Source: Ophiodon elongatus
Taxonomy: Eukaryota > Chordata > Actinopteri > Perciformes > Hexagrammidae
Direction of reading: 5' to 3'
NCBI GenBank assembly: GCA_016806645.1
Contig: JACSYO010000928.1
Coordinates: 660,001 to 724,000, forward strand
Length of the DNA: 64,000 nucleotides
Shown here in pieces: positions 52,240 through 62,338 of the stretch (positions are counted from its first letter, which is position 1; the number at the start of each line of letters is the position of its first letter). A program made the translations under genes and the position numbers. Under the pieces are notes generated by a model. The model saw nothing but the letters and a program-made list of their open reading frames with translations. It did not search any database and had not been told where the DNA came from.

Positions 52240-53370
52240 AGAGGAGGAGGTTTGATGTGATGGCTTGCTGACAGCGGTGGAGTCTGTCCATGGTTCGGAT
52301 GGTGTTAATAGGTCGGGGAGAAGATTATTTTACAAATGACCCACTTTGGGAAAGTGTGAGAGCTGCTCGAAGCAGAATCAACTGATGTTTAACTATCCAC
52401 TGAGAAATTATGAATGTATTATAAAGTGCTGTATGTAGGTCACTTTTTAAACAGTTTACAAGCAAGCTCAAGCATAGATTACATATCCTGAAGAAATGTT
52501 GTGATAAATATTTTTACAATCTTTATTTTTTTGTTGTTACTAGTAACTTATGCTCATTGAGGTTTTTTTTTTTTTTATATATAGAAAAGCTCAACACCTG
52601 TAGTTGTTTTCATCTTTGGAAAAAATAAAACTCATCCATCCATAAGATGAAAGCTATCTTTGTCAGCAGGTAAAAGGATTCTCCGTTACAGTTTTCCCTC
52701 TCCGGTGAGGGAATTGTGTTTGATTTATAAGCAAGAGAGAGAAGCTATATCTTGTTTGCACACACTTCTTTAGAGACACCCAGACACTTTGTGCTCTCCA
52801 TCAGGTTAGGCAAATATCAAAGAAGCAAAGCATTGGTGGAAGTTTGAAAGCAAATGGATCGGGATATGTTTGACATATTCAAGACTTTAGTTTCAGCTTC
52901 CGTCTTCTATCTCCAGCGTGACACACCTCTCAGATCATAGTTCAAGAGGCACATACATTATGAATTAAGAGGTCAGAGAAACAGTCCGCCCAACAGTGCT
53001 GGTGAGAGCAAGACATTTATCTTATCTGGCCATTCACAGGACTGTTGCTTTGAAGAATCAATGAATCAATAAGAATCTGCTGCTGAAGTCGAATGTTCCC
53101 ATTTCCTACGACATGAATCAGGCTGAAAGGGAATGTTTTGATTGCCAATACCGTAATTGTGCAAAGTGCTTTTGGGGCGACATTTACTCTCGGCTTTGTC
53201 AAAAGTGGATTAGAGATTTGTTAGAGACACTATGTGAACAAAGGGGGAAAAAAACTCAAAAGAAAGGAGATGAAAGAATCCCACAGATGTAGTCAATCCT
53301 ACCAACGTCGCCTGGCGCGACAATGAAACAATTACTGCGGTTTAGTTGTCGGCGTCCATGGTATCTTTAC

Positions 53371-53552
53371 CTGCAGGTGGCAGAGTGCAGGCCTTCGGGT
53401 GGCTGGCGGCGGCGGGCGGGTTCTTCCTACGAGGAGGACTCCCACCAATGAGGTGAGAGTGATGGACCCTGGAGACTGTCGGAGACTGGGGGATGCTGGG
53501 GAGAGTACGGGACTTAGCCAGTATGGGTCTCTGTAGCTTCCTTTCCAGCGAC
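53371..53552 (-). CDS. Second coding exon of the same gene (residues 40-100)
   Basis: The acceptor reads CTGTCCAACCAG|G and the donor CCTGCAG|GTAAAG. The exon is 182 bases: one base completes Arg40 from exon 1, then 60 codons, then one base of a Gly codon. Translation begins SLERKLQRPILAKSRTLPSI, continues PQSPTVSRVHH and SPPRRKNPPAAAS, and ends TLPPA. The segment is rich in Pro, Ser and basic residues with SP and RxxS-type sites, as in disordered regulatory regions of signalling or scaffold proteins. No folded domain is visible. The alternative frame over the same bases is open for a similar length, but it lacks splice-phase agreement with the flanking exons. Function is unknown; the exon call itself is strong. 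Confidence 0.88.
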
Positions 53553-53899
53553 CTGGTTGGACAGCACAAATAGTCAATCACACAGAGTTATATAATCCAA
53601 TGATTATCCCAGTAACAGCTCATGAAAAGGTCTGTGACAGTTACCCCCATCACTGGGAGTGGATCTTTTACCGGTCAGTGTGAACAGGAGCAATGATTAC
53701 AGCTAGATTTAGGAAGACAAATCTGTTTCAATGTTCATACAGCATCTGTTTGAAGACAGATCATTAACCTGTCCTGTAAGCTATAACTGCGCAATACAAT
53801 ACCAGCACACACTGTATATACACACTTGGACACACACTGGCACACACACACACACACAGCTTAATGAGCAACAAGAGAGCAGCTGCACTGATCAATAGT

Positions 53900-54080
53900 G
53901 AAATTGCTTCCACCTCAGCATAATCAAGGTGGAAGCCATTTGGAACACAACCAATAGAGATTGCTTTCTTTTATAGCGGTTGATACCGCACGCTCTCCCG
54001 CGGGACTCCAGTCAATAGCCACAATCACAAGATCGGCTTAATTGCAAATTGTGGACAGTTTACAAGCCACAACACAGTCA
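53900..54080. promoter_or_regulatory. Putative conserved non-coding element in intron 1
   Basis: Contains GCATAATCAAGGTGG, ACAACCAATAGAGATTGC, GGTTGATACCGCACGC and GGCTTAATTGCAAATTGTGG. It is about 350-500 bases upstream, in transcript terms, of exon 2. Confidence 0.27.
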
Positions 54081-54804
54081 AATAATCCGCATATATCAAT
54101 GATGAGACGTGAGGCGGTTGTGTATGTCGATGCCTTTTGAAAGAAGACACAGATGGGTGTTTTCTTTTTTTTAATCACCATTATTCAAAGAGCAAATAGA
54201 AGCAACACCCCTTGTTTTACTGCAGCGTCCTTCTGTCACGGCCATACCTTGTTGTTTTCTCTTTTATCTGAAGGGAAACACATTCTTCAAACCTTTTTGG
54301 CAAGTAGCTGACACAAGCGACTGTTTGCTTCCATAGATTGCCAGTATTACATTACACTACAACAGATGTGATTAATATCACATGAAATCATCCCTAAAAC
54401 CTTTGTGTCCTATGTATAATAGAACAGAGACAAGACTTGAAAAAAACAATACTGTGTCACTCACTGCAGCGCCGGCTCTGATCGGAACAGATGTGATCAC
54501 ATTCAACCAAATGTGGCCAACATTTGAGATATCAGAGTCTCCAGACCGCTGCGTGACAAGTTTGGGCAAAGAACACGTGAACCCGGGTGGAAAATCAGTC
54601 GAGGACATGCGGGCTGAGTTCCTCCAGGCTTTGAATACAGGAACGTAGAGGCCTGATATACAGATATGAGATTTATTTGTCTCATTCTGACTTTGACAAA
54701 AGCATCCGTGGCACTGTACAGGAGGACGCTGTGTACAAACGTCATTCAAGCTGATACAGTGACAGAACAGTGTGTGTGATTATAGCGGTACTCGTATGAG
54801 GACG

Positions 54805-54831
54805 CGTGTGTGTGTGTGTGTGTGTGTGTGT
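54805..54831. repeat. (GT)13 microsatellite
   Basis: Perfect GT array in intron 1. Confidence 0.93.
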
Positions 54832-54961
54832 CTGTACGCCGTGTGAACTTTACAATCTTCTTCGTGTGTTATTGTTTTTGTTCCCTCACACGCCACATAC
54901 TCCTGTCTGCTTCATCGTGATCGATCACCCCAACACCCACCTGTATTTCCCAAAAATGCTT

Positions 54962-55132
54962 TGCTTTCATTTAAAGGAACGGTCACATTTTGAAATTTAG
55001 AATTAGCTTTTCTTTATATAGAACATAGAAGATTGATATCTCTCTCGTATCTGTCCATTAATTACGAAGCTGGAGCTAGGAGACAATTAGCTTAGCTTAG
55101 CATAAAGAGTGGAAACATTCCTTTAAAGTCAA
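54962..55132 (-). repeat. Percomorph-type interspersed repeat (AGCTTAGCTTAGCATAAAGA core), degenerate
   Basis: The region carries, in order, a TTTAAAGGAACGGTCACATTTTG head, a GATTGATATCTCTCTCGTATCTG middle, AGCTGGAGCTAGGAGACAATTAGC and then the AGCTTAGCTTAGCATAAAGA core, ending with CATTCCTTTAAAG. This order is familiar from an abundant non-autonomous repeat of perciform-like fishes. It has no coding capacity. It lies in intron 1 of the minus-strand gene. Strand and exact ends are inferred. Confidence 0.6.
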
Positions 55133-55189
55133 CTTTAAGAGATATAACATCGAATCTTACACAAAACCGTGATTGGATTGCATGTAAAT

Positions 55190-55490
55190 GTGTGGCCATA
55201 GTGACCATGGCCAGTTTGGCAACTGCGGCAACACAAATTGCCGTATCATCACCCAACGAGCATAATCAAATATCATCAGCATTAGCTGATGTAAGAGCCA
55301 ATTAAATTAGCGTTTGATCTACGCATGGGATCACATCTAATCCATTAAATGCTTGACTTTACAATGGCAGATTATAAATCATTATTAATTAATTAAGGAG
55401 AGAATCAAATGATGCGGCCTCATTCAGTTGCTGATGCATTATTACACTCTGAATGGGCGCCTTCTTAGTGCCAGCATGTTTTACAAGCTA
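55190..55490. promoter_or_regulatory. Putative conserved non-coding element in intron 1
   Basis: The block is AT-rich but not simple. It carries AGCATAATCAAATATCATC, a CCAATTAAATTAGC motif, GATTATAAATCATTATTAATTA and TTAAGGAGAGAATCAAATGATG, ending near GATGCATTATTACACTCTGAATG. Dense TAAT-core, CAAT and TGATT-type sites with no repeats or frames are typical of vertebrate developmental enhancers. Conservation is inferred, not tested. Confidence 0.4.
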
Positions 55491-55906
55491 CTTTTTAACG
55501 TTATGCTACAGACAAGGGCTCTTCAGTAAAACTCTAAACGCGCCTATGTTCGTGTAAAGTACTTCACTTCTCTTTCAACTCTCTTGGATGTCTGGCTCAG
55601 GATGTATTTTCAAGCTTTGGGCTATTTATCACTTGGGAGCGATCAGGTAAACCGACAGCCAGCTCTAAGTCAGCACATCCGGAGGCTAGAGAAGTAAAGT
55701 ACTGACATCTGCCTGCTGTAAGCTAGTAAACTACTCCCCCGATAGAGAAGGTGGGTGTTGCAGTTGTGAATATTTGACCTGGGATCAGAGAATCCCTGGA
55801 TGAGATTCAAAGCAGAGACACGGATGGTCTGATGATGAATAATGCTTTCATATTGCTGAATATCAGAGGAAGAGCCGATAGTGACATGTTTATATATGCA
55901 GGAATG

Positions 55907-55910
<4 letters not shown>

Positions 55911-55993
<83 letters not shown>

Positions 55994-56062
55994 GATGGTA
56001 ATAGAAACAGGCAGGTCTCTCACTCCTCAGAAATCCATACTGACTTGCAAGCATTTGTCTGA

Positions 56063-56126
<64 letters not shown>
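55911..56126. repeat. Two long (AC)n arrays in intron 1
   Basis: Arrays at 55911-55990 (one AGAC interruption) and 56065-56126 separated by 74 unique bases. Confidence 0.96.
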
Positions 56127-56130
<4 letters not shown>

Positions 56131-56368
56131 TCTATAAAACACGCACGCAGACACAAACGCCTCACGTTTGGCATGAGATGAAATAACTCAGGGTCCAGCG
56201 GTAAACACATGCACACACATGCAACCGCACACATGCACAGAAGCAGTTGTTGGCCTCCCACCAGCACATCATGATGATAACACACTGGGCTGAACAGCCG
56301 GCCCAGGCCAATCTGACAATTTGGGCCGACAAACCTGTTGCTAAGCGACTCTGTCTACAAAAAGGAGG

Positions 56369-56424
56369 GAGAGGAGAGGAGAGGAGAGGAGAGGAGAGGA
56401 GAGGAGAGGAGAGGAGGGGGGGTG
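56369..56424 (+). repeat. (GGAGA)n purine array
   Basis: About ten GAGAG/GAGGA units ending in a G-run. Homopurine with mirror symmetry, so H-DNA-prone. Confidence 0.94.
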
Positions 56425-58764
56425 GGTTTTTTTCTCAATCTGCATTTTTTTTTTTTTTTAAAACAATGTCTTGCCCTGAGTTGTAAGCATCAAGCGTACC
56501 ACATGTTTTCTGTTGCCAAATGTATTATCTCTGGTGCTGCAGTCAGGAGAGAAAACTCACTTTCTTTGTTGGAGTCTGTGTGTGCAACTGCATTAAAATA
56601 TGACAAAAAAACGAATGTGATAAGAATGAGAATTACACAATGAGGTACTTAAGAGAGGAAGAGAAGAGAAAGCAAAAGAAGTACAGGATGACTGAGTGAT
56701 GGTGACGTGTGTAAATCTGCTTGCTCACATTCTGCGCTGGATTTCTCCGTCCGTCTCTTTCTGGACTTGATTGACAATGAAGAGCGCTCAGAAGACTTCT
56801 GTTCTATTTCTTGCTGCAGGGCTAACATACTGCAACAGATGTACAGCAATTTGTATTAGTGACCTATTTTCATGCTAAAAGTAGCGCATGCGACCCCCTT
56901 GACTCTTCTCAGCTCGGCGCTGTAAAAACTGAAACTGTTGAAGTATTTCCTCCACCCGGAGTGAAAGCTATTCCTAAACAGTGGAGGAGAGTGATGGAGA
57001 GTTTACACCCTCCACCTTGACCCCCAGGCTGCTGTCTGAGAGACTGAATGTGTCTCCTGGTCAACGCTGTCTGACGGTGACTGGAGCTGCTGTAGTGAGA
57101 ACTATCCATGGTGCTGAATCAACTCGCGACACACTCACATACCCAATACTCATGAAACTATCTCCGGTACAAGAGAAGATTTCAGTTCTACGATTAAACC
57201 ATTAGAAGGTTTTAACGCAGTTCAGACTAATGAGTGATATTGGTATTAATGATATTAATGCAATGTTCTTCTGAAGCCAGTTAAATAGCACACGGTTACT
57301 CATTCATAAGCAAAGCTTACTCGTTTGGTAGTGAGCCATTCATTAAAAGTCTTATTCAGTATTAATGTGTTCTCACTGTGTTTGAATGGGGATGTGTGTT
57401 TTTGGGGGGTGAGAGGAGTGCTTCTTTTTTACTTTTGTCCTCATCTCTCTTTTGACTCTCCTTCCGTCTTTCTAATCTTTTTTCCAACACTCGAGCCCTT
57501 TTTTGAGACGTCACCTTCCGCACAAAAGAGATTTGCAGACGTTGTACTCCACGGATACAACCGACCAATGATAGCAGCATTTATGAATCTGACCGCTGAG
57601 TAGGGTAAGACTTCGATAACTCTCGGGAGGATAGCAGAAACAGCACGGACCCCCATGAAGCGGAAAGGTTATGAACGGATCGATCTCTGTCTTTACCGTT
57701 CAGTGATTCAGTCGACATCGGTCAAAGTCACTAGACGGAAGAGATTGAATCAAGCCGCTTTGAGCAGCTTGATTGACAGGCGGGAGCAAAGGCCGGGCGT
57801 TGTGGACTTGCAGACGTATCCCTCTACACTCCAGAATGATGGACAATAACTTTTTTATTACACTACATCATCATCACATCATTGCTCATCATTCATTGTG
57901 GACTGACTGACTTGTCACTATTCATTATGTCTGTGTCCCAGAGAGGGCAGAGTTAGTGCCTTCTGCAAAAATAAAGTGCTGTCGCTACAGTATTTCTCTT
58001 TTTGGAAGTCAATTTGCGTGTAATCAATAAAACATAAGGGAGAAACAAAGCACAGCTGACAGACCTAAAGGGATGTGAAAACGTGAGCGCAGCTGGGGTG
58101 TTGACAGCCAAAACAAACGTGAAGGTCAATATAGACGAAAGTTCTAATTAAAAAGTTACAAAATATGTCAACGAGATCTGGCACGAGTGGAAATGTGACG
58201 GCTTTAAGGCCAACGGGGGCAGACGTTCTGTACAGTGTGAGCTCTCAGCAAATCTAAATTTAGAAGCAAGGCCATTAATTAGTCTCAGCAGAAGGTGGCA
58301 GGTGACACGGGCACTCGCTCGACAATAATGAAACGTTGGAATGTATAATGTCGCGCTTTTTCTTCCTGCTCCGATTCAGTCGGGAAAACAGAAGCTCAGC
58401 TGTCCTGGTCCAACATCTGCAGACAGACTTGTCTTGACTTTGATACCAACAAAACCCCTCCAAGAGACAAAAAGGGGGATAGAGAGAAAGAGACTGATAA
58501 AAAAAAAAAAAAAGACATGAAGACAGAGCAAAAAGATGGGATGAGATGGACGGGCGTGGGAAGGGGGTGGCTTGTGAGAAAGAGACAGTGAGTGGGAGAG
58601 ACAGAGACAAAGAGACTGTGGGGATGAGAGAGATGCTGGATTTGTGATGGCAGGGAATCTGAGAGCTTTTTTTGTATCGCACGTCCACCCACGCTAACAC
58701 TTGTGCTGTGAGTGAATGATATGAGATTTGATGGGCATTATTTCAAGGCTAGAGTAGTGGCAGT

Positions 58765-58784
58765 TTTTTTTTTTTTTTTTTTTA
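58765..58784. repeat. Poly-T run
   Basis: About 20 T bases; no retroposon body recognised. Confidence 0.85.
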
Positions 58785-59502
58785 CATTAGCATTCTGATT
58801 TGTACTTTCATCCTGGTTATGTAATTTGAACAGGATCCTTGTTTAAGCCTAAAAGTTCCAGGACACTGCAAAAAAACACGGGACTCTTCCTGGCAGTTCT
58901 GCTTTAACAGCTTTCCAGAATTTAGGATGCTAAATTGCAGCGCTGTGATACAAAGAAGAAAACTTCGAAAGCCCTGCAAATTAAGTTTCGAGGGTGTGAA
59001 CGGCTTCTGTGTGACACAAGATAAACTGGGTATACACAGTGCTTTAGACACCGTCTCATCGCACAGTCCTATTCAGTGATTTAGAAATATAGGACAGGAG
59101 GAGACGGCAGGTTTAACATGTTCAGATGTGATTGCCAAATTAACATTGCTGCTTCAAACAAACACCCCCAGATTGTCATGGAAATAACCGGATGCAAAAC
59201 ATTCCCCTCTCTTCAACACCAGCTGTCAATCTACAGAAACCCTTTACATCCTCTGCTGGAGTCTCCCAGTAATCAACAGGAGAGAGTAGTGATTGTCACT
59301 GGGAAGCTCCCAGCGTGGAGCAGCATGGTTTCAGCCTCTCCTCCTCTCCACGCACCATATCGACTTCATCCTGTTTCTATCTATAGAGAAGCCTCAGCAT
59401 TTAATGGTGCGTCAGTGGGAAGAATCCATAGTATCCAGCCGCACCATGCCTGACAGCACACATCCTCCTGCACCGCCACACTTATGTAACATAATGGTGG
59501 CT

Positions 59503-59622
59503 CACACACACACACACACACACACGCACGCGCGCGCACACGCACATGTACACAAACACCTGTATGCGTGCAGTCCCACGTGAGTACACAGATAGATTTA
59601 CTTTTTTTTTTTTTTTTTTTTT
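59503..59622. repeat. (AC)n/(CG) array and nearby poly-T
   Basis: AC array with an ACGCGCGCGC core (59503-59545), then poly-T at 59601-59622. Confidence 0.9.
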
Positions 59623-59874
59623 ATAAAAAAACATTATTAACTTCCTCTCATAGTGCACATACATGCATACGTTATATTCACATCAAACATGTGTTGTAAG
59701 TGAATCGTTAGATTGCGCGGCGTGCACGATGGAGAATGACACCGGAATCCTCTCAAGACACGGCATGTAAACAAGCACATTCCGCTGCACAAAGAGAGAC
59801 ACTTGGGGACGTGACGATGGGTGTTTACGGTCACAGAGACATGACACGCCATGCCCCCGTGTGGCCTGGCATAC

Positions 59875-59878
<4 letters not shown>

Positions 59879-59921
<43 letters not shown>
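59879..59921. repeat. (AC)21 microsatellite at the exon-1 donor of the minus-strand gene
   Basis: On the minus strand this is (GT)21 and begins six bases after the exon/intron border (donor GTAACC, then C-free TG repeats). Confidence 0.97.
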
Positions 59922-59924
<3 letters not shown>

Positions 59925-59927
59925 TAC

Positions 59928-60046
59928 CTGGCCTCTGCCACAGTGCAGCAGTAGCTGCCGCTGCGCTGCGAGCTCCTGCCCACCCGCAGCTCCTCTTGAG
60001 ACTTGCGGCGATTAAAGTAGTCTGTGAGTTTCCCAAAACTCGCCAT
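59928..60046 (-). CDS. First coding exon of an unrecognised gene (residues 1-39 plus two bases)
   Basis: The exon opens with MASFGKLTDYFNRRKS and ends ...YCCTVAEA plus AG, directly followed by a donor (CCAG|GTAACC). The ATG at 60044-60046 has A at -3 and G at +4. It is the first in-frame ATG after an in-frame TAG at 60209-60211, which supports this start. The exon has 119 coding bases and ends after the second base of a codon. That fits exon 2, which begins with the single G needed to complete Arg40. The peptide is basic with Ser/Arg clusters (RRKS, GRSSQRS) and shows no signal peptide or membrane segment, so a cytoplasmic or cortical protein is likely, but this is inference. It sits at the edge of a CpG-rich promoter region. 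I do not recognise the family. A non-coding upstream exon cannot be excluded. Confidence 0.82.
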
Positions 60047-60649
60047 CTTTCCTCTCGCTCTGCTCACCTCCACCTCCCTCTCTCCCTTTGCCTTCTTCCC
60101 TTTTTGATCCGAGAAAAAACAAGGAGAAAAAAAAAGGGGGAGTCTGGTTCTGTTCTGCTCGTCACACCACCTCCTGACTCGTCTGCTTTCTTCTGCTTTC
60201 TTCTGCTTCTACCTGGATTCGGTTTTACCCGGCTCGGCGTCAGCCGCGGGTCCGAGTCTCCCTGCGCTCCCTCATCCCCTCGTGCACGGCTACTAATGTG
60301 CAGAAGAACGAGCCAAAACACTCCTCTGCCTGTCTCTGCCTCTCTCCTCTTTGGATCGTTCGCTACGGTGAGCAGAGCGCATACATTGACTCTCTCTCGA
60401 AATAGTAACGTTTGTAACTGCCTACCAATCGACACGGCAGGAGCCGTGCCCCCTCACTGGAGAGCAAACAAGGAGGAGGAGAGAGACAGCGAGAGAGAGA
60501 CAGCGAGAGAGAGACAGCGAGAGAGAGAGAGAGAGAGAGACAGAGAGACCGAGGGGGGTGGTGGCTCAGTGGCTGTGGTCTTCTTGTGTGCTGGAGAAAG
60601 CAGAGCTTGTGGGAGAATATGAGCTGCTGTGATGCCTATATCAAAGCCC

Positions 60650-60650
<1 letters not shown>
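60047..60650 (-). promoter_or_regulatory. CpG-rich promoter / 5' UTR region of the minus-strand gene
   Basis: Immediately upstream of the ATG, CpGs are frequent (for example around 60220-60290 and 60355-60440), in contrast to the CpG-poor desert. Reading on the minus strand, the region then shows a long CT-rich stretch (60473-60550). This is the usual look of a vertebrate CpG-island promoter with a pyrimidine-rich 5' leader. No TATA box could be placed with confidence, and the transcription start is unknown. An in-frame TAG lies at 60209-60211. If transcription begins beyond about 60435, the leader would also carry a 123-codon upstream ORF (60064-60435) in another frame. Confidence 0.6.
60473..60550. 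repeat. GA-rich array in the 5' leader/promoter
   Basis: Repeated GAGAGAGACAGCGAGA-like units passing into pure GA. It is CT-rich in the minus-strand transcript. Confidence 0.92.
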
Positions 60651-60691
<41 letters not shown>

Positions 60692-60742
60692 CGTGCATTC
60701 TTTCACTCAACCCTTGGTGAACACACACACACACACACACAC
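60651..60742. repeat. (CT)n and (AC)n arrays
   Basis: CT array at 60651-60689 and AC at 60720-60742, bordering the promoter region. Confidence 0.94.
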
Positions 60743-61395
60743 AGACCTCCGATCAAAGCTGGAGAGCAGGTGGTAGTGGTTGAGCTTTGTGTTTGTGTCA
60801 CACCGTCTCGCGCTCTCACATTCAACCTCAAGTGAACCTTCTCCTCCAGCGTAACTTCCCCCGTGTGTTTGTGTGTTTACTTCTGTCTGTGACGGAGCTC
60901 TCTATAACTCTATTTCATCAATAATGAAAAACAAGCAGAGAGCTTTTTTTTTTTTAACGGAATGAGCGGCCGGCGGCCTCGTGCATTTATCTGCTGTCCA
61001 CTCAGAATATAAAAAAAAAGATGATGGGAGGCAGCAAGGGAGCGAGGCAAGGTCAGAAGGGAAATATAGGATGAAGGAGGGAAAGGAGATATTAAGGAGA
61101 GGGAGGGAGGGGGCTCTTTGTGAAGAGCTCGTTAGTGAGAGAGAGAGAGTGTGTGTGTGTGTGGCTCCCTCCCACACATCCAGACATCGTACATAAAGGC
61201 ATTCCTCTGTCTGTTCGCTATCTATTTTATTTCTTTCTTTAGAAAAAGGTGTCTTCTTCTTCCCTCTCTCTTTCTGCTTTCACTGTTCCAAAATCTCCCA
61301 GTGGCATCCTCCACTTACCTCTCCATCCTCCCCTAGCTGTCTGCTCCTCCTTCCTTTTATCCATCTCCCGCTGCATGCCTCCCTTTTTCTGAACC

Positions 61396-61435
61396 TCTCA
61401 TCCTCCCTCCCTCCCTCCCCCCCTCCCCCCCTCCG
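61396..61435. repeat. (CCCT)n pyrimidine tract
   Basis: CCTCCCTCCCTCCCCCCCTCCCC-type low-complexity stretch. Confidence 0.88.
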
Positions 61436-62086
61436 CCATCACTCTCCTTCCCCTCTTTACCCCCTACTCCAACAGCCAGAGGGTATAGCTTCTTCAAATC
61501 ATCTGACGCGATCATGCTGACTTGAGAAGGTGCACATGAAAAGCCCGAAGTATACTATATGCGTATACATCTATAAACAGTATATGCGCTCACACTTGCA
61601 ACAGGCTCTCTGAAGCAGCCAGGACCCACACGGAAAACAACATAACCTCCCACTGCAGTTTATACTTTACGTTTACCATTTTCATATGCGCTGATAATAA
61701 AATGCAGCTCTGATGAGAGTAGCCTGGTTGAGCGGCACCATGCAGGTTATTAATTTGCTGCAACAATCATGTACAATTACTGGTCAGCTCACATCCACTT
61801 CATCAACCTCGCAAGGAATAGCCCGGTTTACTCGGATCAGCAGCGATCAAAGTTGCTCCACTCACACCGAGTATATGCATCGCATAATCAGCACGAGTGT
61901 GGTGGAACCCATAAGTCTGCGGTCATACAGATTATTTTTTTTTCCTCGCTCAAATGACGCATTTGTGCGTATTCGTGCCACATTTGTGAGCATCGCCACC
62001 GGCGATTAATCACTCTCACAATTAAGGTTTCGGTCAGTAATATATCGGATAAAAACGATAAGATGACTGATGTGTGTTTGTGTGCA

Positions 62087-62089
<3 letters not shown>

Positions 62090-62129
<40 letters not shown>
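62090..62129. repeat. (GT)20 microsatellite
   Basis: Perfect GT array. Confidence 0.96.
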
Positions 62130-62134
<5 letters not shown>

Positions 62135-62288
62135 GTGATCCCACGCTGCAGTTAATGTGGTGTGAAAAGTGTGGGTTCAGGCTATCGATCGATCCGCCTC
62201 TCCCGTCTCCCTCCCTCTCGATCACAATTCTTTTCACTCCCCACCCCCCCGCCCCCAGTAATATGTTGAGTCTCTGTGTAGAACGAGC

Positions 62289-62291
<3 letters not shown>

Positions 62292-62335
<44 letters not shown>
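62292..62335. repeat. (GA)22 microsatellite
   Basis: Perfect GA array. Confidence 0.96.

Positions 62336-62338
<3 letters not shown>

Larger units (their letters stand above)
48910..53370 (-). other. Intron 2 of the minus-strand gene
   Basis: No exon was recognised. Contents are a GA array next to an RFX-like palindrome (50667-50775), a GGCCG array (51235-51263), a (GCGT)n array (52151-52239), poly-T at 50129-50147, and otherwise unremarkable AT-rich sequence. The remnant GGGCAGCATGGTGGCTCTGG near 51674 resembles the head of a common fish repeat family (GGGCGGCACGGTGG...), but it is too short and degenerate to classify. Confidence 0.65.
53553..59927 (-). other. Intron 1 of the minus-strand gene
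   Basis: No further exon was recognised in these 6.4 kb. The intron begins GTAACC followed at once by a (GT)n array (59879-59921). It contains two long AC arrays (55911-55990, 56065-56126), a GGAGA-type purine array (56369-56424), a percomorph-type interspersed repeat (54962-55132) and a block that looks like a conserved non-coding element (55190-55490). Open frames on either strand are short or repeat-encoded. Confidence 0.7.
48671..60046 (-). other. Gene model: 5' part of a minus-strand protein gene, three coding exons, 3' end not found
   Basis: Joining 60046-59928, 53552-53371 and 48909-48671 gives 540 bases, exactly 180 codons, with every junction phase matching. Intron 1 is 6375 bases and intron 2 is 4461 bases. 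The encoded region reads as one low-complexity-leaning Ser/Arg/Pro-rich N-terminus with an acidic patch around residues 104-116 and basic clusters near residues 13-24, 81-83 and 170-180. Such N-termini are common in GTPase regulators, C2-domain proteins and cytoskeletal scaffolds, but nothing seen assigns it to one of them. A catalytic or binding domain would be expected in later exons to the left of 48671. Chance agreement of three splice-site pairs and phases is unlikely. Confidence 0.85.

Noticed and set aside
53332..53577. 81-codon frame (Pro/Ser/Leu-rich) over exon 2
   Set aside because: Alternative-frame shadow; only the other minus-strand frame matches splice phases on both sides.
59861..60622. 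Longest open frame in the window, 253 codons on the plus strand
   Set aside because: It is antisense to the first coding exon and CpG-rich leader, starts in an AC array (poly His-Thr) and ends in a GA array (poly Arg-Glu). The minus-strand exon has start, donor and phase support.
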